A stretch of DNA of 59,893 bases. Origin: Thermoplasmata archaeon (GTDB taxonomy: Archaea; Thermoplasmatota; Thermoplasmata; Lutacidiplasmatales; UBA184). This document shows positions 43,742 to 53,200 of the stretch, piece after piece. The notes under the pieces were generated by a model, which worked only from the letters and a program-made list of their open reading frames with translations, did not search any database and had not been told where the DNA came from. The stretch is taken from assembly GCA_027314165.1 (NCBI GenBank), contig DAHVCH010000014.1, positions 1 to 59,893 on the forward strand, in the 5' to 3' direction. Position numbers and translations under genes: made by a program. Within the stretch, counting starts at the first letter, position 1, and each line of letters opens with the position of its first letter.

Positions 43742-46700
43742 CTACCGCCCCCCGACCTTCGAGCCCCTTCGGGAGCTGCGGAAGGAGGCGAGGGCACCCG
43801 CTCCGACCACCGCGAGGCAGGCCACGAGCAGGAGCAGCAGGGAAGAGGCCGTCGGGGCCGAGGCGGAGGCGAGGGGCGAGAGCTGCAAGAGTGGCAGGGC
43901 CCCCGCGCCCACGGGGGCGGCGGTGGAGGTCGGGGCCAGCACGCCCGGAGAGCTCTCCGTGGCGAGGATCCCGCCCTCCTGCATCGCCTGCAGGTGCGTC
44001 GTCGAGCTCGCCGCCCAGTTGGAGGCGCTGGGGACCGACGCGGTCGCGACGTGCCAGGTGACCGACGTGATGTGCAGGAAGTCGTAGAGGTACGCCCCGT
44101 AGTCGCCCCAGGGCTGCGGCGTCGTGGTGACCCCGCCCGCGCCGTTGCCGAAGGAGTGCTCGGCCACCTGGCCGTTCCCGAGATACACGGCGGTATGGTC
44201 CCAGCCTCCGCCGTTCCAGTCATACATGATCAGGTCCCCGGGCGCCATCCACGAGGGCAACGTGGTCCCGGTCGCCTCCTGGACCATGTGGCCGGAGATG
44301 AGCCAGTTCCTCAGGCCCACCACCGACGGGTTCCCGTAGGTCGGGGGAACGGCCGAGGGGACGTTGATCCCTCCGGCGTGGAGGGCCAGGGAAGCGAAGT
44401 GGGTGCAGTCGTCCCCGATCCCGCCGTACGCGTTCACGATGTAGGGCGTTCCGGTCCCCGCGGCGAAGTGGTGGTAGCAGCACCCGGAGGTCCAGTAGTA
44501 CCCGTCGGAGGCCACGATGCCCATGTAGCTGCGGGCGTAGGAGGCCGCCGCCGCCCCGTTGTACCCGGAGCCGCCACCGCCCCCACCGCCGCCACCGCCC
44601 CCACCGCCGCCGCTGGAGCCGCCCAGGAAGTGGGTGATGGTGGGCCACAGTCCGCTCGGCATTGCGGCCGGGCCGTCATCCAGCGCCCAGTAGGCCAGGA
44701 AGTGGACGCCCAGGCTCGTCGTGGCCTGGACCTCCTGCTGCATGTCGGAGAGCTCGCTCGGGGACCCCGCGCAGTACTCCGGGTCAAGCCCCAGCCCCAG
44801 GTGAGAGGCCGGGATGGACCCGAGCGCGGACCTCGCGGCGGAGTTGAACGAGCTCACCGAGCAGGTGTAGTCCATCAGCACCCAGGTGTCGACCGAGGAG
44901 CGGGCCATGCTGGAGAGGGACCAGAAGCCGGGGCTCCAGAGGGCAAAGTCGCCCGAGAGCTTCATGCCCTTCGCGTGAAGCGCCGTCGCGAACTGGCCCA
45001 TGAACTGCGCGTAGGCCGCGCCGTCGCCGCCCGCCACGGACCCCCCGTTGCAGCTGGAGTCCGGTTCGAAGTCCACGTTGTACCCCGCGTACCCGTCCGT
45101 CTGGGCCGTGGCGACGGCCTGGTTGATGAACGGCTGCCACAGGCTGGAGGTGCCGAGGAAGTAGTTCAGGGCGTAGAGGTTGCAGGAGGTGACCATCGGG
45201 TACATCTTCGACCCGTGCTGGTGCGCCCAGGGCGTCAGGTCGTTCTGGGTCCCGGTGTACCCGCGGGAGCCGAAGCCCCCGGAGGAGGTGAGGTCGTACC
45301 CTTCCTGGGAGATCGACGTGATGTCCTTGGCGACGGTCGAGTACTCGTTGGCGAAGGCGCTGCGAGAGCCCGCCCAGGAGCAGAACTGGCACACCCAGGG
45401 CATGAAGGTGGTGCTGGAGCTCCCGCCTCCGCCGCCTCCACCTCCGCCGCCGCCCCCACCGCCCCCACCGCCACCGGAGCCCGCGCAGGCCGCTCCGGAG
45501 GTGGGCGGGATGCAGAGGTACCATCCCGCGGTGATCACGTTCGGGTTCGAGATGTGGTCAACGTGGGCGATCAGGGCGTACTGGTTGCCGTTCCCGTAGG
45601 CGCGGCTGGCGATCCCGGAGAGCGTGTCCCCTGAGCGGATCTGGTACCAGTCCCCCTGCGTGGGGGAGCTCGTGAGCGGCGTGCAGCTGACCGGCCCGTA
45701 GAGGTTGCAGTTCCCGCTGCCCCCGCCGCTGCCGCTGGAGACGCACTTGGCCCCGCCGCTCGTCGGGATGCACAGGTAGTACCCGGCGCTGATCACGTTC
45801 GGGTTGCCGATGCCGTCGACGGAGGCGATGAGCGTGTACTTCTGGGTGTTCCCGTACGCCCGTCCCGCGATGGCCGAGAGCGAGTCGCCGGACCGGATCT
45901 GATACCAGTCACCGGGGGTGGGAGAGCTCGTGAGCGGCGTGCAGCGGTTCGGTCCGTAGAGGTTGCAGTTGCCTCCGCTGCCGCCGCCCCCGCCCCCGCC
46001 GCTCGAGGTGCAGGCGGACCCGCTGGTGTGCGGGATGCAGAGGTACCACCCGGAGGTGATGACGTTCGGGTTGGAGATGTGGTCGACGCGGGCGATGAGG
46101 GTGTACATGTTCCCGTTGCCGTAGGCCCGGCCCGCGATCCCGGAGAGCGTGTCCCCGGAGCGGATGCGGTACCAGTTCCCTTGGGAGGGAGAGGACGTGA
46201 GCGGTTGACAGGCCGACGGTCCGTAGAGGTTGCATCCGCCGCCCCCGCCACCGCCACCACCACCGCCACCACCACCGCCGCCGCCCCCGCCGCCACCGGT
46301 GGAGCAGACGTTGTTCGGGCAGACGGTGCTCCAGGGCAGTCCGGCCTGGTTCTGTCCCGTGCCCGAGCAGCCGACGGAGCCCGTGCCGTAGAACCCGTTC
46401 GGGGCCCAGCGGCAGTACGCTCCCGAGAGGTAGCTGCCCCAGAACGCGTAGTCGCCTCCGGAGCGGAGGTTGTAGTAGGCGTGGGCCCACTGGTAGGCGC
46501 AGCTCGGGTCGAAGTAGATCGGTCCCCAGTTGTTGCCGCCCCCGTAGGCGCTGCAGGAGGACGGGCTGTACCCCGAGATCGGGAAGGGGTTCCCCTGGGG
46601 CGGGTACTGGCCCCCCGTCCCTTCCTGCAGGATCCCTTCCGCGTAGTACACCGGTTCGATCGCGGCCGGGTCGAAGCTGCTCTCCTGGTAGGCCATCGCG

Positions 46701-47008
46701 ACGAACGTGACCGCGACCGAGCCGGTGAACCCGGCGTTGAGGGCACAGTCGACCACCGCCTGGAGCGAGAGCGTCGTGTGCTGGCCGTAGTAGTTGGCGT
46801 TCGGGCACCCGGAAGCGGTGATGGAGGGGCCCAGGACCGCGGAGGTGGGGGTCGTGTGGGAGATGCTGACAGGGCTTCCCGCCACCGGCACCGAGGGAAG
46901 GGCCATCAGACCCGCGAGCGCGATCGCGGCGAGAAGCAGGGACCACGGTCGCGGGCGCTTGGCCACAGGCGCGAAGGGGGCCCCTACTGAAGCGGTCCAG
47001 CGGACCAT
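43742..47008 (-). CDS. Multidomain peptidoglycan-hydrolase-like surface enzyme
   Basis: 1088 residues from ATG at 47008. After a signal peptide (WSLLLAAIALAGLMALP) comes a lysozyme/SLT-like domain, about 65-210, with catalytic-type Glu109 in AYQESSFDP and an EGILQ motif. Three LysM domains follow (about 265-320, 366-416, 450-502), each with YxIRSGDTLSGIA, a Cys-rich lead (CNLYGP), and poly-Gly linkers. A GH18 domain spans about 536-790 with YAGYNVDFEP (catalytic-type Glu648, Asp646), similar to SleL-type N-acetylglucosaminidases. An Amidase_6/NlpC-like domain spans about 816-986 with GDDCTHFAS (Cys868) and a His in WDHTAVYLG. A C-terminal helix anchors it. Family activities are known; activity here is inference. 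Confidence 0.88.
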   Translation of the reverse strand: MVRWTASVGAPFAPVAKRPRPWSLLLAAIALAGLMALPSVPVAGSPVSISHTTPTSAVLGPSITASGCPNANYYGQHTTLSLQAVVDCALNAGFTGSVAVTFVAMAYQESSFDPAAIEPVYYAEGILQEGTGGQYPPQGNPFPISGYSPSSCSAYGGGNNWGPIYFDPSCAYQWAHAYYNLRSGGDYAFWGSYLSGAYCRWAPNGFYGTGSVGCSGTGQNQAGLPWSTVCPNNVCSTGGGGGGGGGGGGGGGGGGGGGCNLYGPSACQPLTSSPSQGNWYRIRSGDTLSGIAGRAYGNGNMYTLIARVDHISNPNVITSGWYLCIPHTSGSACTSSGGGGGGGSGGNCNLYGPNRCTPLTSSPTPGDWYQIRSGDSLSAIAGRAYGNTQKYTLIASVDGIGNPNVISAGYYLCIPTSGGAKCVSSGSGGGSGNCNLYGPVSCTPLTSSPTQGDWYQIRSGDTLSGIASRAYGNGNQYALIAHVDHISNPNVITAGWYLCIPPTSGAACAGSGGGGGGGGGGGGGGGGGGSSSTTFMPWVCQFCSWAGSRSAFANEYSTVAKDITSISQEGYDLTSSGGFGSRGYTGTQNDLTPWAHQHGSKMYPMVTSCNLYALNYFLGTSSLWQPFINQAVATAQTDGYAGYNVDFEPDSSCNGGSVAGGDGAAYAQFMGQFATALHAKGMKLSGDFALWSPGFWSLSSMARSSVDTWVLMDYTCSVSSFNSAARSALGSIPASHLGLGLDPEYCAGSPSELSDMQQEVQATTSLGVHFLAYWALDDGPAAMPSGLWPTITHFLGGSSGGGGGGGGGGGGGGSGYNGAAAASYARSYMGIVASDGYYWTSGCCYHHFAAGTGTPYIVNAYGGIGDDCTHFASLALHAGGINVPSAVPPTYGNPSVVGLRNWLISGHMVQEATGTTLPSWMAPGDLIMYDWNGGGWDHTAVYLGNGQVAEHSFGNGAGGVTTTPQPWGDYGAYLYDFLHITSVTWHVATASVPSASNWAASSTTHLQAMQEGGILATESSPGVLAPTSTAAPVGAGALPLLQLSPLASASAPTASSLLLLLVACLAVVGAGALASFRSSRRGSKVGGR

Positions 47009-47027
47009 GGATATACTTTCCCTCAGC

Positions 47028-47039
47028 CCATATTTGAAC
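47028..47039 (-). promoter_or_regulatory. TATA element of the peptidoglycan-hydrolase-like gene
   Basis: GTTCAAATATGG on the minus strand, centred about 25 nt upstream of the ATG at 47008. Its spacing indicates a leaderless transcript and supports the chosen start. Confidence 0.55.
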
Positions 47040-47256
47040 GTGGCGCGAGCCGCGGCGCCCGAACCCGCACTGCGACGACCGGGTCCGCAGCAGTTATCGG
47101 GCGCCGCTCCGCCCTGGCCGCCCACGTCGGCCGCCTCGCGCGGCTCGGTCCGGTGAAGCTCGGTGCGGGGTCGCACGGCGGCCGCCCGGGGTCTTCCCGG
47201 CGTCCGAAGGGCGCCTCAGGGCGACCGGCGACCGCCCCGGGAGGTCGGTCTCCGCT

Positions 47257-49239
47257 TCAGCTCGGGGGAGGGGGCGGAGGGGCCTGCCCGTAGGCGGACG
47301 GAGCGGCGGGGGAAGGCGTCGGGACCTTGGGCTTCCTCACCTTCAGGAAGTAGATCGCGAGACCCGCGACCACGGCGACCACCACCACCCCGATCACGAT
47401 CGGGACGAGGAGGCCGTTGCCGCCCCCGCTGGGGGAGCCGTTGTTGGTCGAGCCGGAGGTGACCGTGAGCGTAGTGGTGGCGGAGGCGGGGTGTGCGTTC
47501 GCATCGGTCACGGTCACCCGAACCGTGTAGTTCCCCGAGCTCGAGGGCGTGCACGACAGGGAGGCCGTGTTCTGGGAGGTGCATCCCGGTGGGAGCGAGA
47601 GGTAGGAGTAGGTGTAGGGCGGCGTTCCCCCCGAGGCCTGGACGGAGAAGGTCGTGGGGGACCCCACGTTGACCGAGGACGGGGAAGCGGTGAACGAGTT
47701 GATGTTCGGGTAGCCCGACGGGGAGTTCACCCGCAGGGCGGCACCGGGGTTGCTGGTCACGGTCTTGCCCGTGGCGTCCGTGACCGTGACCATCGACGTG
47801 TAGCCGCCGGCCACGGTCGGGGTGCACGCGAGGGCCGGGACGTTCTGGCTCACGCAGCCGCTCGGCAGCGCGCTGTAGGAGTAGGTGTAAGGCGTGGTCC
47901 CGCCCGACACGCTCACGGAGTAGGTGGTGGACTGTCCGAGCGAGATCGTGGAGGGGCTCGCCGTGAACGAGGAGATCGTGGGCCCACCGCTGGAGCTCAC
48001 AGCGTTGGGGTCGATGACGGAGACGGTCCCCGAGTTGAGCGAGGCGTAGGTGCTCCCGACGTAGATGTCACCGTTGGTGCTGTCGAACGCGATGTCCCGA
48101 GGGTCGGTCGCGACCGGGATGCTGCCCAAGAGCGTGTTGGTCGCGCCGTCGAACACGTGGACGGTGCTCGACGAAGAGTCCGCGGTGTAGAGGTAGCCGT
48201 TGTTCGGGTCGAAGGCGATGCCCGCGGCGCCGGTGGAGCCGGTGTAGGTGATCGTCGTGGTGAGGGTGTTCGTCGCTCCGTTGATCACCATGAGCAAGTT
48301 GCCGGTCCCCCCCACGGCGTAGATGTCGCCGTTGGTGGAGTCGTAGACGCAGGTCCCCTCGCTCGAGGCGGTGGTGAAGTTCGTGATGAAGGCGTGGCTC
48401 GCGGCGTTGTCGACGACCAGGTCCGAGGGGCTGCCGGTCCCGTAGGCGTTCTGCTGCCCCACGTACAGGTCGCCGTTGGCCGGGTCGAAGCACTCCTGTT
48501 GGGGCAACTGCAGGAGGTTCGCGTTCGCGGGCTCGGTGTAGAAGTTGCCGGTGAGGGTGTTGCTCGCGGTGTCGATGGTGTACACGCTCTGGTTGTCGTA
48601 GCTCACCATGAACAGCGTGCCCGAGTTCGAGTCCAGGGCGAGAGCTCCGCTCAGGCCTGCGGAGGTAGTGAGGGAGAGCCACGAGAGGTTGGCGTTGGTC
48701 GCGGCGTCGAGCACCGAGAGGTGCATGTTGTCCTCATCGACGACGTAGAGCTCGCCGTTCGCGCCGTCGTAGGCGAGCGAGTTCGGGCCCGGGGCGCCGG
48801 AGTTGGACGAGTAAGGCAGGGAGATCCAACCGGAGATCGTGTTGGTGGCAGGGTTGATGACGGTGAGGTTTCCGGGATCGCTCGCGGTTCCCCCTCCCGC
48901 CTGGTTCGCGACGAACATCTTGTTGTCGGTCGCATCGAAGGCGAGGGCCTCGGGGTCAGAGCCCACGGTGATCGTCGCCACGACGGTCCCCACGCTGTGG
49001 GGACGGGGCGCAGCGGAGGGAACGGCCGTCATCGAGGACGCGACGGGGGTCCCATGCGCGCCACGGGCGGTCGAGATGCCCCCGAAGGCGAGCGCAGCCC
49101 CTCCCAGGAGGAACGCGAGCGCCAGGACCGCACCCACCGCCGCGGTCCACGTACCGGCCCGGTGGGCTCGCGTCGGCCGGAAGTGCCCGTTCATGGATCC
49201 GTTGGCGAAATAGCGCTGCGATTCGGGGCGCTGGGACAT
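47257..49239 (-). CDS. YVTN beta-propeller and PKD/Ig protein, C-terminal anchor
   Basis: 660 residues from ATG at 49239 (ATGs at 49287 and 49194 are alternatives). The start is chosen because TTCCTATATGG lies 29 nt upstream. A signal helix (AAVGAVLALAFLLGGAALAFG) precedes six or seven YVTN-like blades (ITVGSDPEALAFDATDNKMFVAN, GDIYVGSTYAS...). Two Ig-like domains with paired Cys (PSGCVSQNVPALACTPT and PPGCTSQNTASLSCTP) follow. The C-terminal helix (LLVPIVIGVVVVAVVAGLAIYFL) is followed by a short Pro-rich tail. A surface adhesin-like protein related in layout to 34032-38303, but with the GC-rich composition of the rest of the window. Confidence 0.85.
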   Translation of the reverse strand: MSQRPESQRYFANGSMNGHFRPTRAHRAGTWTAAVGAVLALAFLLGGAALAFGGISTARGAHGTPVASSMTAVPSAAPRPHSVGTVVATITVGSDPEALAFDATDNKMFVANQAGGGTASDPGNLTVINPATNTISGWISLPYSSNSGAPGPNSLAYDGANGELYVVDEDNMHLSVLDAATNANLSWLSLTTSAGLSGALALDSNSGTLFMVSYDNQSVYTIDTASNTLTGNFYTEPANANLLQLPQQECFDPANGDLYVGQQNAYGTGSPSDLVVDNAASHAFITNFTTASSEGTCVYDSTNGDIYAVGGTGNLLMVINGATNTLTTTITYTGSTGAAGIAFDPNNGYLYTADSSSSTVHVFDGATNTLLGSIPVATDPRDIAFDSTNGDIYVGSTYASLNSGTVSVIDPNAVSSSGGPTISSFTASPSTISLGQSTTYSVSVSGGTTPYTYSYSALPSGCVSQNVPALACTPTVAGGYTSMVTVTDATGKTVTSNPGAALRVNSPSGYPNINSFTASPSSVNVGSPTTFSVQASGGTPPYTYSYLSLPPGCTSQNTASLSCTPSSSGNYTVRVTVTDANAHPASATTTLTVTSGSTNNGSPSGGGNGLLVPIVIGVVVVAVVAGLAIYFLKVRKPKVPTPSPAAPSAYGQAPPPPPPS

Positions 49240-49262
49240 GAACCCAGCAACCGGCGTCTTAT

Positions 49263-49273
49263 CCATATAGGAA
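49263..49273 (-). promoter_or_regulatory. TATA element of the YVTN protein gene
   Basis: TTCCTATATGG on the minus strand, 29 nt upstream of the ATG at 49239. Confidence 0.5.
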
Positions 49274-49424
49274 TGGGTCGCATTCATCGCTATTCAATTG
49301 GGCCCGGGCGACCGGTCCGATCTCCCGCCAGACCCCACCTCACGAGCGCGGGGGCCGAGCGGGGGCGGGACCTTCCCCAGACCTTTTGAGCAGGTCGCGG
49401 CTCTGCCGAACCGCGTAGACAGCC

Positions 49425-50114
49425 ATGCCGGAAGGGGTCTTGCCCTCGGGACCTGGCTCCGGTTGGATCGGCGCGCACGCCGCCCAGCTGAAGACGGTCT
49501 TCCGCGTCCTGTTCGGGATCATCTGGGGGATCGACGGGGCGCTCAAGTTCAGCCCCGGCGTCGTCTCCAGCTTCGCGGGCATGGTCTCGGACGCCTCCTC
49601 CGGCCAACCTGCCTGGCTCGCACCCTGGTTCGCGTTCTGGTCGACCCAGGCCTCGGCGAACCCCGCGCTGCTGGTGTACATGACCGGAGCTCTGGAGCTG
49701 GCCGTCGCGTTCGCGCTCATCGCGGGGTTCCTGCGCAAGATCGCCTATCTTGGAGGGGCGGTGCTGAGCCTCTTCATCTGGGCCGTGCCAGAGGGCTTTG
49801 GCGGCCCCTACGGACCCTCCTCTACCGACATCGGGACGGGGATCATCTACGCGATGACGTTCCTCATGCTCCTCGTCATCAACGCCGCCTACGGGCCGAG
49901 CCGCTGGAGCCTGGACGCCGTCCTGGAGCGCCGGTGGCCGTCGTGGGCCAAGTATGCGGAGACCGACCAGGGACCCGGCCCCGTCGCTTCTGGAAAGGAG
50001 GGCCCGGGGCACCACCGGGGGTCAGGAACGGGTGCCAAGGGCCCCAGCGTCGGGGACGCGCGGGCCGCCACGGAGAGCGGGGACGCCGACACAGCGGATT
50101 CGCACTCGAAGTGA
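49425..50114 (+). CDS. DoxX-like membrane protein
   Basis: 229 residues. Four membrane helices match the DoxX family pattern: TVFRVLFGIIWGIDGALKF, an amphipathic loop with Trp/Phe, LLVYMTGALELAVAFALIAGFLRKIAYLGG, and GIIYAMTFLMLLVINA. Acidic residues in the helices (GALELA) are typical. DoxX/DoxD relatives are linked to thiosulfate:quinone oxidoreductase or to oxidative-stress membrane complexes; the substrate cannot be told here. The C-terminal 45 residues are hydrophilic and probably disordered. It is divergent from the YVTN gene, with 185 bp between. Confidence 0.8.
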   Translation: MPEGVLPSGPGSGWIGAHAAQLKTVFRVLFGIIWGIDGALKFSPGVVSSFAGMVSDASSGQPAWLAPWFAFWSTQASANPALLVYMTGALELAVAFALIAGFLRKIAYLGGAVLSLFIWAVPEGFGGPYGPSSTDIGTGIIYAMTFLMLLVINAAYGPSRWSLDAVLERRWPSWAKYAETDQGPGPVASGKEGPGHHRGSGTGAKGPSVGDARAATESGDADTADSHSK

Positions 50115-50145
50115 CCGCCGGCTGCGCGCGGCGGCGACATCCGCA

Positions 50146-50155
50146 CGTATAAGAG
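50146..50155 (+). promoter_or_regulatory. TATA element upstream of a PKD protein
   Basis: CGTATAAGAG, about 30 nt upstream of an ATG at 50181 that opens a 12-codon frame. It predicts a transcript starting close to that ATG. Confidence 0.5.
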
Positions 50156-50180
50156 CGCGAATCGCGGTAAGTCAAGCGCC

Positions 50181-50219
50181 ATGGGCCGACCATTTCTTGG
50201 CAGGAAACCGAGGGATTGA
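50181..50219 (+). CDS. Possible 12-aa leader peptide
   Basis: ATG at 50181 encodes MGRPFLGRKPRD and stops at TGA 50217-50219. The stop overlaps a TTG (50216-50218) that is in frame with the large PKD gene downstream. The spacing to the TATA element fits a leaderless leader peptide. It could also be chance. Confidence 0.3.
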   Translation: MGRPFLGRKPRD

Positions 50220-50275
50220 GTGAGGTTCCTGGGCCCGGAAGCAAGGTTCCGCGGGTGATCCACCGACCTCGCCCG

Positions 50276-53200
50276 ATGTCCGATCGCCCTCGAGGGCCGC
50301 AGGCTGCCCTGGCCATCGCCTCGGTCCTCATCCTATCGGGCCTCCTGAACGTCGCGGTGGACGCCCGGGCGAGCGTCGCCCTTCCTCAAGGAGGGCTTCC
50401 TCCCGCCGTGCTTCCGTCCTCGGGAGGCTCGCACCCGGGCTCCACGCGGTCGAATGTGGGGGTGTCTTCTGGGGGCTCGGTAACGGTGCCCGGGATCGGG
50501 AGCGTGAGGTTGCCGACGGGTTTCTGTGCCTCCGGGTACAACGGCACCTGCCCTCACCTGACCGCGGCGATCACCTCCAGCTCTCCGACGCTCTGTCGCG
50601 CGGGCACCTCTGTCTGCCCCGGTGGGGCGCCCATGAACACCCAGGTGACCTTGTGGGTGAACGCGACGGGTCACGAGCTCACGGCCCCCTCGTACGTCCA
50701 GGTGGTCTTCGTCCTGGAAACGACACCCTATGACGGCGTCTACGATGCGACCTCTGGAGATGCAGGGTCCGGGTGGTGCGCGGGCCCGTGCGAGGAATCC
50801 AACGGCGTCCCCTTCTTCGTCACGAACGCGGGCACCATCGCCGCGGATATCGCCAACGAGTACAACGCGGGGCAGACCTCCTGCACTCCCGGCGTCCAGC
50901 GGGCGGTGTGCTTTGCCATGGTAGATTACTTCTCGACCGAGGGCGCCGACCACGACGACGGCGACGGGAGCGAGTACCATCCGGACGTGACCGCGTTCAC
51001 GCCCGCCGGGTCGTTCCAGTCGGCCGTCCAGTCCACCTTCCAGAGCACGGTCCTCGCCGGAGGGTGGACCTACGGGGATTCCGACTTCTCGGACAACATC
51101 CTCTCCTCCTCCGCTATCACCGCCCTCTACGGGGCCCAGCGGGGCACCGGGCTCGCCTGGGACCCCACCGCGGACCACGTGATCGTCTGGATCGGGTCGA
51201 CCGCGCCGAGGGAGTACGGGTACCTCGCGGACTACTCGGCGACCTACCAGGACTACCCCACCGGCCTGACCTCGTCGTGCGAGCCCGCCTACTTCTCCGG
51301 GCAGCCGAACTGCTACGGGTGGGTGAACGCGACGAACTCGGTGGCCTCCTACGCCCAGGCCAACAACATGGCCATCGACGTCGTCGACCTGGCCAACGGG
51401 GTGACGAACGCCAGCTCGGGGGACTACCGGCATGGCCCGGTGGCCCAGGCGGACGCGAACACGATCCTGCAGGCGGGTTGCGACCTCGCCAGCGCGACGG
51501 GAGGGAGCTGGGAGGGCCCGTTCGGGAACGCGACGTGCCCCTCCTCGATCACCGGGACCGGCCACGGGAACCTGACCTGCGTCTCCGGGGCCTCCTGCGA
51601 GGCCCCCGGCACGGAGCTCAACCCCGCCCGAGGGTGGACGAGCAACCCCTCCCTCGGGTGGGCCCTCACCCACTTCGACCTCCCTAATGGAGGGATCACT
51701 TCGAACGTCTCGGCGTGGGGGACCGCCCACGACACCTTCGAGTTCCTCCCCGCCGCCGGCCTCGCGGTCAACGCTACGAACCCGCAATACCAGGTCGCTT
51801 GCTCGCGGAGCGTGACGAATCCCCCCCTCCCGACACCCTGCTCTTCGACCCCTCTCGTCCAGGGCCTGGGGCCGCTCGGGACGGGGGTTGGCTGGGCCTG
51901 GCCGGACTCGGTGATGTACCTGAACGACACCTGGAAGGTCTCCTTCCTCCTCGGAGCGACGGCGAGCTTCCCGAACTCGGAGCTCGGTCAAGCCGTTGCG
52001 CTCGATGCCTGCCAGAACCAGAGCTGGTGGGCAGGCTGTCGGCCCCTTGCAGGAGGCGCCTACTCGGAGCTCAGCTACAATCTCTCGAACGGCGCCCCGT
52101 GCAACCCCGCCCCTTCCTTCCCCCCCGCCTGGGTCACCGTGGTAGGGGAGACCGGGCTCCAGGCCGTCGCATCGGCCTCCCCGACATCCGGGGCCGCCCC
52201 GCTCGCGGTCCAGTTCACCGGAGCCGCCTCGGGTGGAACCTCACCCTACGTCTTCCACTGGACGTTCGGGGACGGGTCGTCCGGGTCCATGACCCAGGAC
52301 CCCGTGCACACCTACAACTTCACCGGGACCTTCCCGGTCCAGCTGACGGTGACCGACGCCTCCGCCCGGACGGCGAAAGCCTTCCTCAACACGACCGTGC
52401 TCTCGGGACCTCCGCCGCTCACGGCCACGGTCCAGGCGAACCCCTCCAGCGGTAGCCTCCCGCTGACCGTCGTTCTCACGTCGGTCGTCTCCGGGGGCAT
52501 CCCGCCGTATGTCTGGGGCTGGAACTTCGGCGACGGCTCGACGGGGACCGGGGAGAACATCACCCACACCTTCCAGTCCGTCGGCACGTTCACCGTCGCC
52601 CTCACCGTTGTCGATTCGGCGACCTCCTCGGTGGTCCGGACCGTGAACGTGACGGCGACCCCCACCTCCACCCCGCTCCTGGTCCGGGCCTCCGCGTCTC
52701 CGAGTTCGGGCGCCGTCCCGCTCACCGTCGCGCTCAACGGGACCGCGACCGGAGGTCTCCCGTCGTACCGCTTCTCCTGGGACTACGGCGACGGGTCCTT
52801 GGGTTCGGCCGCGGAGAACCCCACGCACACGTTCAACGGATCCGGGACCTATCCAGTGCGTTTGGTCGTCACCGACCAGCTGGGCCAGCAGGCCACCGCG
52901 TCCCTCAACGTCACGGTGGGGGGCGGCTCGCTCGCCCTCACGACCACGGCGTCCCCCGTTTTCGGACCTGTGGGCACCGTTGTGCGATTCCAGGCCCTTC
53001 CTACTGGCGGGCGGTCCCCGTACGCCGTGACCTGGTCGTTCGACGACGGGTCGGGCCCCGCCTCGGGACTTTCCCCCACGCACAGCTTCGCCTACGCGGG
53101 GAGCTTCCTGGTGCACGCATGGGTGAACGACTCCGAGGTCCCCTCCCGGTCCGCCGCGGCGACCACGACGGTCACGGTCTACCCCGCAGGGTCGGTCCCC

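Noticed and set aside
44500-46320. Repeated GCC/CCG tracts as CRISPR or satellite DNA
   Set aside because: They encode in-frame poly-Gly linkers of one protein and have no regular spacer structure.
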